Assembly: GCF_014203605.1 (NCBI RefSeq)
Contig: NZ_JACHJJ010000004.1
Span: 248,001 to 312,000, forward strand
Source of the DNA: Thiemannella venezuelensis
GTDB lineage: Bacteria > Actinomycetota > Actinomycetes > Streptosporangiales > Streptosporangiaceae
DNA length: 64,000 bases
Direction of reading: 5' to 3'
The translations under genes and the position numbers were made by a program. Below are positions 52,317 to 61,431 of this stretch, in pieces. The notes beneath the pieces were generated by a model. The model was not told where the DNA came from, made no database searches, and was given only the letters and a program-made list of their open reading frames with translations. The first letter of the stretch is position 1, and each line of letters starts with the position of its first letter.

Positions 52317-53097
52317 GGGCCTGCGGGACTACCGCAGGTCACTGGTCCGCTGGACGGTCGGCATCGGGGCGTTCTTCGGGCTGTACCTCTCGTTCTACCC
52401 GAACATCTCCCAGAACCAGGAGATCTACGGCCCGCAGGCCCTGGCCAAGTTCCCCGGGGCGATGCGCGACCTGATGGGCGGCATGCAGGACTTCACCTCC
52501 GGGGTCGGCTACCTGCACAGCGTGGTCTACCAGCTCTTCGGGCCGATGCTGTTCGTCGTGTGCGCGGCGATCCTGGGCAACCGGGCGATCGCGCAGCCGG
52601 AGGAGACCGGCACGCTGGAGCTGACCGTCACGCTCCCGGTCGACCGCAGGCGGCTGGTCTTCGAGCGCTTCGCCGCGCTGGCCCTCGGCCTGCTCGGCGT
52701 CGCGGCCGCGACGTTCCTGTTCGCCTGGGCGCTGTCCGCCGCCGTCGACATGGACGTCGCCTCCGGCCGGATCCTGGCGGCGCACACCGGCGTCTTCCTG
52801 CTCGGCCTGTTCTTCGGCGCTCTCTCCCTCGCGGTCGGCGCGGCCACCGGGCGCAGGGGGCCGGCGATGGCGGTCGTCGGGGTGGTCGCGGTCGGCGGCT
52901 ACATCGTGGAGACCATGGGCAGGAACGTGGACGCGATCTCCTGGCTGCGGTGGGTCTCGCCGTTCCACTACTACCTGGACGGCCGGCCCCTCTACCAGGG
53001 CTTCCCGGTGGGGGACTACCTTGTGCTGGCCGGGGCGACCGTCGTGCTGCTGCTCACCGCGATCCTCGCCTTCGACCGGCGTGACGTAGGAGTCTGA
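52297..53097 (+). CDS. ABC-2 family permease
   Basis: The 266-residue product has six hydrophobic segments. The N-terminal cytoplasmic KGLRDYRRSLVRWTVG precedes helix 1, the large first loop contains FPGAMRDLMGGMQDFTSGVG, and the middle carries QPEETGTLELTVTLPVDRRR, typical of ABC-2 (LnrN/YhgE-like) exporters. It ends in a short basic tail. The pair with the preceding ATPase forms a complete exporter. The CdaR/PucR-type regulator follows. Confidence 0.9.
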   Translation: MPALVSKGLRDYRRSLVRWTVGIGAFFGLYLSFYPNISQNQEIYGPQALAKFPGAMRDLMGGMQDFTSGVGYLHSVVYQLFGPMLFVVCAAILGNRAIAQPEETGTLELTVTLPVDRRRLVFERFAALALGLLGVAAATFLFAWALSAAVDMDVASGRILAAHTGVFLLGLFFGALSLAVGAATGRRGPAMAVVGVVAVGGYIVETMGRNVDAISWLRWVSPFHYYLDGRPLYQGFPVGDYLVLAGATVVLLLTAILAFDRRDVGV

Positions 53098-53102
53098 TAT
53101 GA

Positions 53103-53207
53103 GATCGCAGAAGTCGGCATGCGATCGAAGGGAAGCACAGGGATCGCAGAAGTCGGCATGCGATCGAAGGGAAGCACAGGGATCGCGGCGGCCGGCGTGC
53201 GATCGAG
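53103..53207. repeat. 39-bp tandem repeats, each with an inverted repeat
   Basis: Two perfect 39-bp units (53103-53141 and 53142-53180) and a diverged third from 53181. Each holds GATCGCA, 10 nt, TGCGATC. The third keeps GATCGC...GCGATC although the rest has changed. They lie between the exporter permease stop and the start of the PucR/CdaR-type gene. Confidence 0.8.
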
Positions 53208-53223
53208 CGGAGGGGCGGTGGCG

Positions 53224-54306
53224 GTGAAGGTGCCCGGTGACCTGCTCGGCGGGCACCTCCGGGTGCTGGGTGAGGCGGTCGCCAGCGGGCGGCCGCCCGG
53301 CCGCGAGGCGCTGGACGGGTACCGGACGTCCGGGGCACGGGCCGCCGAGCTGGGTGTGCCGCTGCGGGACCTGGTCGACGCCGCTCTGGCCATGGCCGAA
53401 CCGGTCGGGCGGAACGGGGCGGGACCGGGCGGAGACACCGGTACGGCGCTGCTCCCGGTCCTCCGCCGGGCGGTCTACGCCCTCATGGAGGGCTACGAGA
53501 ACGCTCAGCGGCTGGCGATCCGGCAGGAGGAGGCGGCCCGGCGGGAGTTCGTGGACGACCTGCTGCACGGCCGGGCCGACCGGCTGGCCGAGCGCGCCGA
53601 GCACTTCGGCCTGCGGCTCGCCGAGTCCTACGTGGTCGTGGTCGCCCGCCCGGCCGGGCCGGGCGGGCTGCGGGACGGAGGTCCGGCGGTCCGGCGGATC
53701 GAGGAGGCGATGATCACCCGGTTCGGCTCGCACAACGTGCTGATCGCGGTCAGGGACGGGCTGCTGGCCTGCGTCGCGCCGGGCACGCTCGCCGCGGCCA
53801 CCGGGGAGTTCACCCACCACGTCCGGCAGGCCTTCGAGCCCGGCTGGCGGGTCGGGGTCGGGCGTCCGCACCGGGGGCCCGGCGGGGTGGTCGCCTCCTA
53901 CCGGGAGGCCGGGAACGCGATCGAGCTGGGTGACCGGCTCGGTCTGCGGGCCGCCGTGCTCAAGGCCGCCGACCTGCTGGTCTTCCCCGTGCTGCTGCGC
54001 GACCGGGAGGCCATCGACGACCTGGTCACGACCGTGCTGAGCCCGCTGCTGACGGCGCGGGGCGGGCCGGAGCCGCTGCTCGGCACGCTGGAGGCGGTCT
54101 TCGAGGTCCAGGGCAACCAGGCCGCGGCGGCCCGCAAACTGGGCATCAGCACCCGGGCGGTGACCTACCGGCTGGAGCGCATCCGCCGCCTCACCGGTTT
54201 CTCTCCCGACGACCCCACCCAGCGCTTCACCCTGGAGACCGCCGTCCTGGGCGCCCGCCTCCTCGACTGGCCCGCCCAGCCCCTCGCCTCGCAGGGCCGG
54301 GCCTGA
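53224..54306 (+). CDS. PucR/CdaR-type transcriptional regulator
   Basis: The 360-residue product has an N-terminal region of unknown ligand, a central GGDEF-like segment (YVVVVARPAGP, RRIEEAMITRFG) and the PucR C-terminal HTH: LLGTLEAVFEVQGNQAAAAR, then LGISTRAVTYRLERIRRLTG. GTG 53224 is preferred because GGAGG lies upstream and earlier in-frame starts (53119, 53158, 53197) fall inside the tandem repeats. Those starts would add a repetitive head. Likely controls the neighbouring exporter or itself through the repeat sites, as inference. Confidence 0.82.
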   Translation: MKVPGDLLGGHLRVLGEAVASGRPPGREALDGYRTSGARAAELGVPLRDLVDAALAMAEPVGRNGAGPGGDTGTALLPVLRRAVYALMEGYENAQRLAIRQEEAARREFVDDLLHGRADRLAERAEHFGLRLAESYVVVVARPAGPGGLRDGGPAVRRIEEAMITRFGSHNVLIAVRDGLLACVAPGTLAAATGEFTHHVRQAFEPGWRVGVGRPHRGPGGVVASYREAGNAIELGDRLGLRAAVLKAADLLVFPVLLRDREAIDDLVTTVLSPLLTARGGPEPLLGTLEAVFEVQGNQAAAARKLGISTRAVTYRLERIRRLTGFSPDDPTQRFTLETAVLGARLLDWPAQPLASQGRA

Positions 54307-54313
54307 CCCGGAC

Positions 54314-55597
54314 TCAGGCGGTCGCGGGCCGGGGCTCGGCCGCGGCCGCGGTCTCCGCCTCGGCCTCGGCGGCGGCCACCGAGCGGGTCGTGACCGTCCG
54401 CGAGACGAGGAGGATGGTGAGGACGCACAGGGCCGCGGCGGCGCAGAACACGGCGGGCAGTCCGGCCGCGGTGGCGAGGATCCCGCCGGCCGCCGCTCCC
54501 AGGGGCCTGGCCCCCATGCCGATCAGGCGGACGGTCGCGTGCACCCGTCCCATCAGCTGTTCGGGGATGAGCCGCTGGCGCAGCGAGACCAGCAGGACGT
54601 TGGAGACGGCGTTGGTCACGCCGAGGAGCACGGCGGTGACGCCGATGGCGGTGACGCCGATGGCGGGGACGGTGGGGGCGAGGACGGGCACGAGCAGCAG
54701 GAGCCCGTTGACCACGTTGACCGCGATCATCGTCCTGGCCTGCCCTGCGCGCCGGGCCAGCCGTTCGGCGGCCAGCGAGCCCGCGATGGCGCCGAGCGCG
54801 AGGGCCGCCGAGAGGAGGCCGTATCCGGCGGGGGTGAGCCCCACGCGCGACTCCGCGCCGACGACCCACAGGACGAATACCGCGAAGTAGGCGTCGTTGG
54901 CGAAGTTGAACACTCCTGAGAAGCCGGCCAGGCTCCGCAGCACGCGGTGGTTCCACAGGTACCGCAGTCCTTCGGCGATGTCGGCGCGGAGCGGACCGGT
55001 GGAGGGGGTCTGGACGCGGAAGCGCCCGCGCATGCCGAGCAGGGCGAGCCCCGCCGCCGCGTAGAGCAGGGCGGGCGCCCCGAGGGTGGCCGCCGCGCCG
55101 AACGCCGCGGTGCCGCCGAGCCCGATCAGGACGCCGGCGAGCGGGCCGCCGAGGAAGTTGTTGCCGACGGTCTGCGCGGCGACGAGCTTGCCGTTGGCGT
55201 CGGTGAGCCGGTCGCGCGGTACGGCCATCGGCACCGCCGCCTGCGCCGCGCTGTCGGCGAAGACCTCGCCCGCGCCGAGCAGCAGGACCCCGGCCAGCAG
55301 CACGGGCAGGTTCAGCATCCCCTGCCAGGCCGCCAGCGCCAGCACGGCCAGCGCGCCCGTACGGGCCCAGGCCGCCGCGACCATCATCCGCCGCCGGTCG
55401 CGCCGGTCGGTGAGCGCTCCCGCGTGCAGCGAGAACAGCAGCCACGGAAGCGTGGTCGCCATGGCGACGAGGGAGACCAGGAGCGGTGACCGGGTCAGCG
55501 TCACCGCGATCAGGGGCACGCCCGTGAGCACGATCCCGTCGGCGGTGTTGGAGAGTCCGGCAGAGGTCCACAACCAGCGGAAGGGTCGTCCGGGCAC
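54314..55597 (-). CDS. MFS transporter (enterobactin/tetracycline exporter-like)
   Basis: The 427-residue product has twelve helices with the motif-A loop (HAGALTDRRDRRRMMVAAAW) and NLPVLLAGVLLLGAGEVFAD typical of the MFS_3/EntS-like group. It ends in a Thr/Ala/Glu-rich tail. GTG 55597 is chosen because GGAGG lies 6 nt upstream. Longer starts would read through the divergent regulator. It is controlled together with the ArsR-type gene across a 67-nt intergenic region with a palindrome. Substrate unknown. Confidence 0.88.
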   Translation of the reverse strand: MPGRPFRWLWTSAGLSNTADGIVLTGVPLIAVTLTRSPLLVSLVAMATTLPWLLFSLHAGALTDRRDRRRMMVAAAWARTGALAVLALAAWQGMLNLPVLLAGVLLLGAGEVFADSAAQAAVPMAVPRDRLTDANGKLVAAQTVGNNFLGGPLAGVLIGLGGTAAFGAAATLGAPALLYAAAGLALLGMRGRFRVQTPSTGPLRADIAEGLRYLWNHRVLRSLAGFSGVFNFANDAYFAVFVLWVVGAESRVGLTPAGYGLLSAALALGAIAGSLAAERLARRAGQARTMIAVNVVNGLLLLVPVLAPTVPAIGVTAIGVTAVLLGVTNAVSNVLLVSLRQRLIPEQLMGRVHATVRLIGMGARPLGAAAGGILATAAGLPAVFCAAAALCVLTILLVSRTVTTRSVAAAEAEAETAAAAEPRPATA

Positions 55598-55628
55598 GGT
55601 CGCCTCCGGTAACGTGTAAAGAGAAGTG

Positions 55629-55646
55629 TGCAAATGTTCCTTTGCA
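55629..55646. promoter_or_regulatory. Operator between MFS and ArsR-type genes
   Basis: Inverted repeat TGCAAA-TGTTCC-TTTGCA, 19 nt before ATG 55665 and 32 nt before GTG 55597. Fits an ArsR-family dimer site covering both promoters. Confidence 0.6.
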
Positions 55647-55664
55647 AAGATATGGCTGCATGCG

Positions 55665-56291
55665 ATGGACGACAAGACCCCTGACACCGGTGGTCCACCG
55701 GCCCGCGAGCACTCCGTCCGCGAGCTGGACGCCTCGGCGATCAAAGGACTCGCCCACCCGGTACGGCTCCGCCTGCTGGAACTGCTGGACGACCACGGCC
55801 CCGCCACGGCGACCCAGCTCGCCGCCCGGACCGGGGAGAACACCGGCTCGACGAGCTACCACCTGCGCCGGCTCGCCCGGCACGGCTTCATCGAGGAGGC
55901 CCCGGAGCGGGGGAAGGGCAAGGAGCGCTGGTGGCGGTCCCGGTCGTTCGGGTTCGACGGGGACCGGTTCCGCCGCGACCCCGACACGGCGCAGGCCGCC
56001 GAGTTCGTGCTCGCCGAGCTGGTCCGCCAGCGGAGCGCCGACCTCGCCCGCTGGCTGGAGGAGTCGCTGAGCACGCCGCGCGAGTGGACCGAGGCCACCC
56101 TCGACCTGCGCAGGGTCATGCGCCTCACCCGGGAGGAGCTCGCCGGGCTCGTCCGGGAGGTCTCCCAGGTGATCGACGCCCACCACGCGAGGGCGGAGGA
56201 CAGGGACGAGGACGTCCCGGACACCGCGCGCGTCATCGTCACCTTCGACGCCTTCCCCGTCGGCCTCGCCCGCCGGGAGGCCGGGGAATGA
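55665..56291 (+). CDS. ArsR-type winged-helix regulator
   Basis: The 208-residue product has an ArsR/DUF2087-like HTH near the N-terminus (IKGLAHPVRLRLLELLDDHG, TGSTSYHLRRLARHGFIEEA), followed by a helical extension (LVRQRSADLARWLEESLSTP) of unknown ligand. No CxC metal motif is present, so metal sensing is unlikely. ATG 55665 is chosen. The upstream GTG 55626 would overlap the palindrome. Divergent from the MFS exporter, its probable target. Confidence 0.85.
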   Translation: MDDKTPDTGGPPAREHSVRELDASAIKGLAHPVRLRLLELLDDHGPATATQLAARTGENTGSTSYHLRRLARHGFIEEAPERGKGKERWWRSRSFGFDGDRFRRDPDTAQAAEFVLAELVRQRSADLARWLEESLSTPREWTEATLDLRRVMRLTREELAGLVREVSQVIDAHHARAEDRDEDVPDTARVIVTFDAFPVGLARREAGE

Positions 56292-56296
56292 CGTAC

Positions 56297-56326
56297 GGCC
56301 GCCGCCTCACGGGAGAGGCGGCGGCC
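56297..56326. terminator. Bidirectional stem-loop between convergent genes
   Basis: Perfect 12-bp arms GGCCGCCGCCTC and GAGGCGGCGGCC with a 6-nt loop, between the ArsR-type gene and the quinone-reductase gene that ends at 56382. Confidence 0.7.
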
Positions 56327-56381
56327 GGGCCGGTGCGGGAAGGCCGGGCGGCCGGGGCGCGCGGCGGCCGTACGGAAGGGG

Positions 56382-57341
56382 TCAGGGGATGAGCAGGAGC
56401 TTGCCGGCCGTACGGCGGGCCTCCAGGTCCTCGTGGGCCCGGGCGGCGTCGGCGAGCGGGTAGCGGCGGGAGACGTGCACCCGGAGCCTGCCCGCGGCCA
56501 GCCAGCCGAAGATGTCGGAGGCCCGCCGGGCGAGCTCGTCCTTGGTGGCGATGTAGGAGCCCAGGGTGGGGCGGGTCAGGAACAGGGAGCCCTCCCGGGC
56601 CAGGAGCTGCGGGTCGACCGGCGGGACCGGACCGCTGGCCTGGCCGTACAGGGCCATCATGCCGCGCGGGCGCAGTGCGGCGAGGCTCTCGTCGAAGGTG
56701 GCCGCGCCCACGCCGTCGTAGACGACGTGCACGCCGGAGCCGGTCAGGTCGCGGACCGCTTCGGCGAAGCCCCGGTAGCGGAGGACCTCGTCGGCGCCGG
56801 CCTGGCGGGCCAGCTCCTCCTTCTCCTCGGTGGAGACCGTGCCGATGACCCGGGCCCCGCGGAGCTTGGCGATCTGGGTGAGCAGCAGGCCCATGCCCCC
56901 GGCCGCGGCGTGCACCAGCACGTCGTCGCCGGGTTTCACCTCGTGCACCGAGTGGGTCAGGTAGTGCGCGGTGAGCCCCTGGAGCGTCACGGCCGCGGCG
57001 AGTTCGGGCTCGACGCCCTCGGGCACCAGGAGCAGGTGGGAGACCGGCACGACGGCCTTCTCGGCGTAGCTGCCCATCACGTTCGCCCAGGCCACCACGT
57101 CGCCGACGGAGACGCCCTCCACGTCCTCGCCGACCGCGGCGACCGTGCCCGCCCCCTCGTTGCCGGGGACGAAGGGCAGCGAGAGCGGGTAGCGGCCCAT
57201 CCGGTGGTAGACGTCGATGAAGTTCACGCCGCTGGCGGTGACGTCGACCAGCACCTCACCGGGGTTGAGATCGGGCTCCGGGCAGTCGGAGTACATGAGG
57301 ACCTCGGGACCGCCGGTGGCGGAGATGACTATGGCGCGCAT
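56382..57341 (-). CDS. NADPH:quinone oxidoreductase (MDR, QOR type)
   Basis: The 319-residue product is a zinc-free medium-chain dehydrogenase close to E. coli QorA. Motifs are MRAIVISATGGPEVLMYSDC, VNFIDVYHRMGRYPLSLPFV, GNEGAGTVAAVGEDVEGV and the NADPH-binding AAAGGMGLLLTQIAKLRGAR. It reduces quinones with NADPH in one-electron or two-electron steps. It differs clearly from the TetR-linked paralogue at 34204-35163. Stand-alone gene. Confidence 0.92.
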   Translation of the reverse strand: MRAIVISATGGPEVLMYSDCPEPDLNPGEVLVDVTASGVNFIDVYHRMGRYPLSLPFVPGNEGAGTVAAVGEDVEGVSVGDVVAWANVMGSYAEKAVVPVSHLLLVPEGVEPELAAAVTLQGLTAHYLTHSVHEVKPGDDVLVHAAAGGMGLLLTQIAKLRGARVIGTVSTEEKEELARQAGADEVLRYRGFAEAVRDLTGSGVHVVYDGVGAATFDESLAALRPRGMMALYGQASGPVPPVDPQLLAREGSLFLTRPTLGSYIATKDELARRASDIFGWLAAGRLRVHVSRRYPLADAARAHEDLEARRTAGKLLLIP

Positions 57342-57473
57342 CTGACGGGCTCCTTCGCTCGGGCGAGTTCGGTCTTTCCCAACTGGGAGCCGATCATTCG
57401 TTGTTCCCGCCCGGAGCGGGGAGGCCCGGGACGGCGCGGCGGCGGAACCTCCGCGGGCGCCGGGGACGAGGGG

Positions 57474-59348
57474 TCAGGGCTGTTTCTTCGCGGTGGCGGG
57501 GCCGTGCAGCGTGAAGTTGTCGTAGGCCGTCTTCAGGACGGCGCCGCTCTTCTCCTCGACTCGGACGATCATTCCGACCTGGCCGGTGGGCAGCGGATTG
57601 TCGTCCAGGACGGAGTGCACCCGCTTACCGTCGACCCACATGCTGAGGCGCACGCCGTCCTGGCCGCCCGCGCACTCGATCTGGAGCCGGACGGGCTTGC
57701 CCTTCTCCAGTTCCAGCTGGACGGGCTCGCTGAGGTCGCCTCCGGCGCTCTTGACGGTTCTGCGGATCCGGGCCTTGCCGGAGGTGTCGATCAGGAACTC
57801 GTACCGGGTCGCGTCGGTGATGTCCTCGCCCCGGCAGAAGAGCCCGTACTCGCCCGCGCCGGAGCTGCCGGTGCGGACGGTGACGTCCGAGCCGAGCAGG
57901 AGCCGCGCCGGGATGGCGGGAGTGGGGCTGACCGAAGGGTCGGGAGTGGGGACGGGCGTGGGGGAGGGATCCGTCAGGAAGGGGACGGGCGCGTCGATCC
58001 GCCCGATCCGGTTGTCGGCGTTCACGTCGATCGCGTAGTAGCCGCCGGACGTGTAGCCGTAGCCGTACCCGTTCTTCTCGTCGTACTTCCCGCCGGGCCA
58101 GTCGTTGCTCTGGGTGAAGTCGTCCTGGTAGAGCAGGGTCAGATCCTGCGGAGGACCGCCCGAGGTGAGCGCGAAGTAACCGCCGACCGCGCAGGCCGTC
58201 ACGACCAGGGCCGCGATCGCCCCGCCGATGACGGCCTTCTTCTGCCGGGCGGCGCCGGCTCCCGGCCCGGCGGGACCGCCGCCCGAGACGTGCGTCCGCG
58301 GTCCGGGGGCGGGGGCGAGCGTCTCCCCGGGCGGCCAGGCGGAGCCGGGCCCGGTCTGCCCGAGCAGGTCGGGGCGCATGCCGGGCGGCACCGCCCCGGT
58401 CCGGCCGGGCTGTCCGGCGACCCCGGGCACGGCGTGCGCGGCCGGTCCGGCCCCCGGCCAGGCAGCGGTCTCGCGGAGCGTGGGCGGGCTCTGCTGCCAC
58501 ACCGTCTGGACCGAGTGGGCGGCCTGCTCGGGGCCGGCCGAGCGGCCCACCAGGTGGTCGAGGACCTGCTGGGAGGTGGGGCGGCGGCCCGGATCCTTGG
58601 CCATGGCGTAGCCGACCAGCTCGCGCAGGGCGGGTTCCATGCCCTCCAGCACGGGCTCGGTGTTGAGCACCTGGTAGAGCACCGCGGGCAGGGCCTCCCC
58701 GCCGAACGGCGCCCGCCCGCTGGCCGCGAAGGCCACCAGGCAGCCCCAGGAGAACACGTCGCAGGCGGGGGAGACCGGCTCGCCGCGCAGCACCTCCGGC
58801 GCCATGTAGCGGGGGGTGCCGACGATCTCGCCGGTCCCGGTGACCCCGCTGAGCGTGTCGAGCGCGCGGGCGATACCGAAGTCGATCACCCGGGGGCCGA
58901 CCGGGGAGAGCAGCACGTTGGACGGCTTGAGGTCGCGGTGCACGACTCCGGCGCCGTGGATCGCGGTCAGCGCGGTGGCCACGCCGACCGCGAGCGCGTC
59001 CAGGCTGGAGCCGCGGAGCGGGCCGCCGGACCGCACGGCCTCCTCCAGGTTGGGGCCGGGCACGAACTCGGTGACCACGTACAGCTGGTCGCCGTCGAGC
59101 GCCGCGTCCAGCACCGCGGCCGTGCAGAACCGCCGGACCCGCCGGGCCGCCTCGGCCTCCCGGCGGAACCGCATCCGGAACTGCTCGTGCTGGCTGTACT
59201 CGGAGTTGATCACCTTGATGGCGACCTGCTGCCTGTCGGGGGCCTCGCCGAGGTAGACGGTGCCCATGCCGCCCCGGCCCAGCCGGCTGAGCACTCGGTA
59301 CTGTCCGATCTGGAGGGGTTCACCCGGACTGAGGTTGTTCACCGTCAT
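57474..59348 (-). CDS. Receptor-type Ser/Thr protein kinase
   Basis: The 624-residue product has a complete N-terminal Hanks kinase: GRGGMGTVY loop, VAIKVI lysine, VVHRDLKPSNVLL catalytic loop, DFG, and GTPRYMAPE. A Pro/Gly/Ala-rich juxtamembrane region, one membrane helix (IGGAIAALVVTACAVGGYFA) and an extracellular domain of about 215 residues follow. The outer domain (DDFTQSNDWPGG, YGLFCRGEDITDATRYEFLI, YDNFTLHGP) resembles laminin-G/concanavalin-like DUF1080-type folds, possibly carbohydrate-binding. ATG 59348 is chosen. It lacks PASTA repeats. Confidence 0.9.
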   Translation of the reverse strand: MTVNNLSPGEPLQIGQYRVLSRLGRGGMGTVYLGEAPDRQQVAIKVINSEYSQHEQFRMRFRREAEAARRVRRFCTAAVLDAALDGDQLYVVTEFVPGPNLEEAVRSGGPLRGSSLDALAVGVATALTAIHGAGVVHRDLKPSNVLLSPVGPRVIDFGIARALDTLSGVTGTGEIVGTPRYMAPEVLRGEPVSPACDVFSWGCLVAFAASGRAPFGGEALPAVLYQVLNTEPVLEGMEPALRELVGYAMAKDPGRRPTSQQVLDHLVGRSAGPEQAAHSVQTVWQQSPPTLRETAAWPGAGPAAHAVPGVAGQPGRTGAVPPGMRPDLLGQTGPGSAWPPGETLAPAPGPRTHVSGGGPAGPGAGAARQKKAVIGGAIAALVVTACAVGGYFALTSGGPPQDLTLLYQDDFTQSNDWPGGKYDEKNGYGYGYTSGGYYAIDVNADNRIGRIDAPVPFLTDPSPTPVPTPDPSVSPTPAIPARLLLGSDVTVRTGSSGAGEYGLFCRGEDITDATRYEFLIDTSGKARIRRTVKSAGGDLSEPVQLELEKGKPVRLQIECAGGQDGVRLSMWVDGKRVHSVLDDNPLPTGQVGMIVRVEEKSGAVLKTAYDNFTLHGPATAKKQP

Positions 59349-59419
59349 ACCTGCCGCTTGTGCCGTCACGTGAGGGCTCAGCCTACCGAGATCTTCCCGG
59401 TGGGCGGCGGCCGCGGAGC

Positions 59420-60562
59420 TCATCCGACGCCGGCGGGGTCCTCCGCCCCGGCGGGGACGCGGGTCGCGGGGGCGACCAGGACGGGGCGGTGGACGAGGGC
59501 GACGGTCACCGGGGTGCCCGGCGCGAGCCGTACCGCGTCGTGACCGGGGACGTCGGCGAGGAGCTCCGCCTCGTCGGGCGGGCCGTCGAGGCGGATCCGG
59601 AGCCGGGCCGAGGAGCCGCGGAACGAGGAGGCGACGACGAGTCCCCGGCCCGCGTGCTCCGGGGCGCCGGACCCGGGCGCGGGAGGAATCGCGCCGGACC
59701 CGGGCGCGGGGCCGGGGGTGACGAGTACGGCCTCCGGGCGGACCAGCACGTTCACGCCGGGGCCGTCCGGGACCGGGCCGTCCACCGGGAGGGTCTGTCC
59801 GAGGACCGCGACCGTGTCCCCGGACAGGCGGCCGGGGATGTGGTTCATCGTGCCGACGAACTCGGCCACGAACGGGGTCGCCGGGCGGTCGTAGACCTCG
59901 GCGGGCGGCCCGACCTGCTCCAGCCGGCCGGCGCGGAGCACCGCGACCCGGTCGGCGACGGAGAGCGCCTCCTCCTGGTCGTGCGTCACGAAGATCGTGG
60001 TGATGCCCAGGTCGAGCTGGAGCCGCCGGATCTCCTCCCGCAGGGTGACGCGGACCTTGGCGTCCAGCGCGGAGAGCGGTTCGTCGAGCAGGAGCACGCG
60101 GGGCTCCAGCGCCAGCGCCCGCGCCAGGGCGACGCGCTGCTGCTGGCCGCCGGAGAGTTCGTGCGGGTAGCGCCCGCCGTGCTCGGGCAGGCCGACCAGT
60201 TCCAGCAGCTCGGCGGCGCGGGCGTGCCGCCGGGCGGCGGGCGCCTTGCGCACCCGCAGGCCGAACGCCACGTTGTCGCGGGCGTTGAGGTTGGGGAAGA
60301 GGGAGTAGGACTGGAAGACCATGCCCGCGTCCCTGCGGTTGGCGGGCAGCCGGGTGATGTCCTTGCCGTCGATCAGCACGCTTCCCGCGTCGGGGTGCTC
60401 GAAGCCCGCCACGCAGCGCAGCGCCGTGGTCTTGCCGCAGCCCGACGGGCCGAGCAGCGCCACCAGCTCGCCGGGTTCGACGGTGAGGTCGAGCCCGTCC
60501 AGGGCGACCGTGCGGCCGAACACCCGGCGCAGCCCCCGGAACTCCACGCCAGAGGTCTTCAT
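59420..60562 (-). CDS. ABC importer ATPase (phosphonate/iron/putrescine-type)
   Basis: The 380-residue product has Walker A GPSGCGKTT, Q-loop VFQSYSLFP, signature LSGGQQQRVALARAL, Walker B VLLLDEPLSALD and HDQEEALSVADRV. A C-terminal TOBE-type regulatory region follows, with a repeated PGSGAxPPAPGSG linker. The MNHIPGRL segment and order of genes match 2-aminoethylphosphonate (PhnT) or Fe3+ importers. ATG 60562 overlaps the permease stop by ATGA. Last gene of the minus-strand operon. Confidence 0.9.
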   Translation of the reverse strand: MKTSGVEFRGLRRVFGRTVALDGLDLTVEPGELVALLGPSGCGKTTALRCVAGFEHPDAGSVLIDGKDITRLPANRRDAGMVFQSYSLFPNLNARDNVAFGLRVRKAPAARRHARAAELLELVGLPEHGGRYPHELSGGQQQRVALARALALEPRVLLLDEPLSALDAKVRVTLREEIRRLQLDLGITTIFVTHDQEEALSVADRVAVLRAGRLEQVGPPAEVYDRPATPFVAEFVGTMNHIPGRLSGDTVAVLGQTLPVDGPVPDGPGVNVLVRPEAVLVTPGPAPGSGAIPPAPGSGAPEHAGRGLVVASSFRGSSARLRIRLDGPPDEAELLADVPGHDAVRLAPGTPVTVALVHRPVLVAPATRVPAGAEDPAGVG

Positions 60563-61431
60563 GCGGTGTCCTTCTTCCGTTTGGCGCCCGCGCCGGACAG
60601 GGCCAGCAGCAGCAGCCAGGTGAGCAGCAGGCTGAGGATCGAGACGGCCACCGAGAGCCGCCCGTTCGAGCCGGAGACCGTGACGATCCAGACCGGGAAG
60701 GTCTGGTAGCCCAGGAGTGCGGCGACGGTGTACTCGCCGAGCACCAGGGCGAGGGTGAGGAACGAGGCGCCGGCGAGGGCGGACCTCAGGTTGGGGACGA
60801 TCACCCGCAGCAGCACGTGCGGCCACGAGGCGCCCAGGTTGCGGGCGGCCTCCACGAGCGTGCGCACGTCGATCGCGCCCAGTCCGGCGTCCAGCGACCG
60901 GTAGGCGAACGGCAGCGCCAGCACCGCGTAGGCCAGCACGAGCACCACCGGGAACGTCTCGTCCTGGATCGCGATCAGCGTCGCCCAGAACGGCGTGGCG
61001 GCCAGGTGCTCCGGTCCCCAGCGCAGCACGGTGCTGATCCCGGTGACGAAGGTGATCGGCGGGACGACCAGCGGGAGCGTGCAGATCACCTCCAGCACCG
61101 GCCGGAGGCGGGGCGCGCCGAGCCGTACGGCCAGCAGCGCGGGCAGGGTCAGCGCCAGCACCACCGCGATCGTGGCCGCGGCCAGGGCGAGGGAGAGCAG
61201 CATGCTCGTGGCGAAGCCCTCGGCGCCGAGGATCTCCGCGTAGGTGGACAGGGAGAAGCCCCGCTCCTCGCTGTGGACGGTGAACCAGAACGAGGCGCCC
61301 ATGGGGACCAGGAAGTAGAGCGCCGCGGCGCCCAGCACCGCGCCGCGCCACGGGCGGGTGCGCCGGGGGCGGCCCGCGGGGAGGTCCGGCTCGCCGGTCC
61401 GGCCGGGCAGGATCGGGGTCACCGCAGCCAT
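60559..61431 (-). CDS. ABC importer permease, second subunit
   Basis: The 290-residue product has six or seven helices and the EAA-type loop VEAARNLGASWPHVLLRVIV. An N-terminal Pro/Arg-rich stretch precedes helix 1. It overlaps the first permease by 13 nt and the ATPase by ATGA, so the four genes are tightly coupled. It resembles PhnV/ PotC-type permeases. Confidence 0.88.
   Translation of the reverse strand: MAAVTPILPGRTGEPDLPAGRPRRTRPWRGAVLGAAALYFLVPMGASFWFTVHSEERGFSLSTYAEILGAEGFATSMLLSLALAAATIAVVLALTLPALLAVRLGAPRLRPVLEVICTLPLVVPPITFVTGISTVLRWGPEHLAATPFWATLIAIQDETFPVVLVLAYAVLALPFAYRSLDAGLGAIDVRTLVEAARNLGASWPHVLLRVIVPNLRSALAGASFLTLALVLGEYTVAALLGYQTFPVWIVTVSGSNGRLSVAVSILSLLLTWLLLLALSGAGAKRKKDTA

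Noticed and set aside
53103-53207. Possible CRISPR array
   Set aside because: Repeats are contiguous without spacers and no cas gene is present.
53119-53223. Longer N-terminus for the PucR/CdaR-type gene through the tandem repeats
   Set aside because: In-frame starts exist in each repeat, but the ribosome-binding site and domain boundary favour GTG 53224, and the inverted repeats look regulatory.
56433-59543. 1036-codon plus-strand frame opposite the quinone reductase and kinase
   Set aside because: Two well-defined genes occupy the minus strand; the plus frame has no domain.
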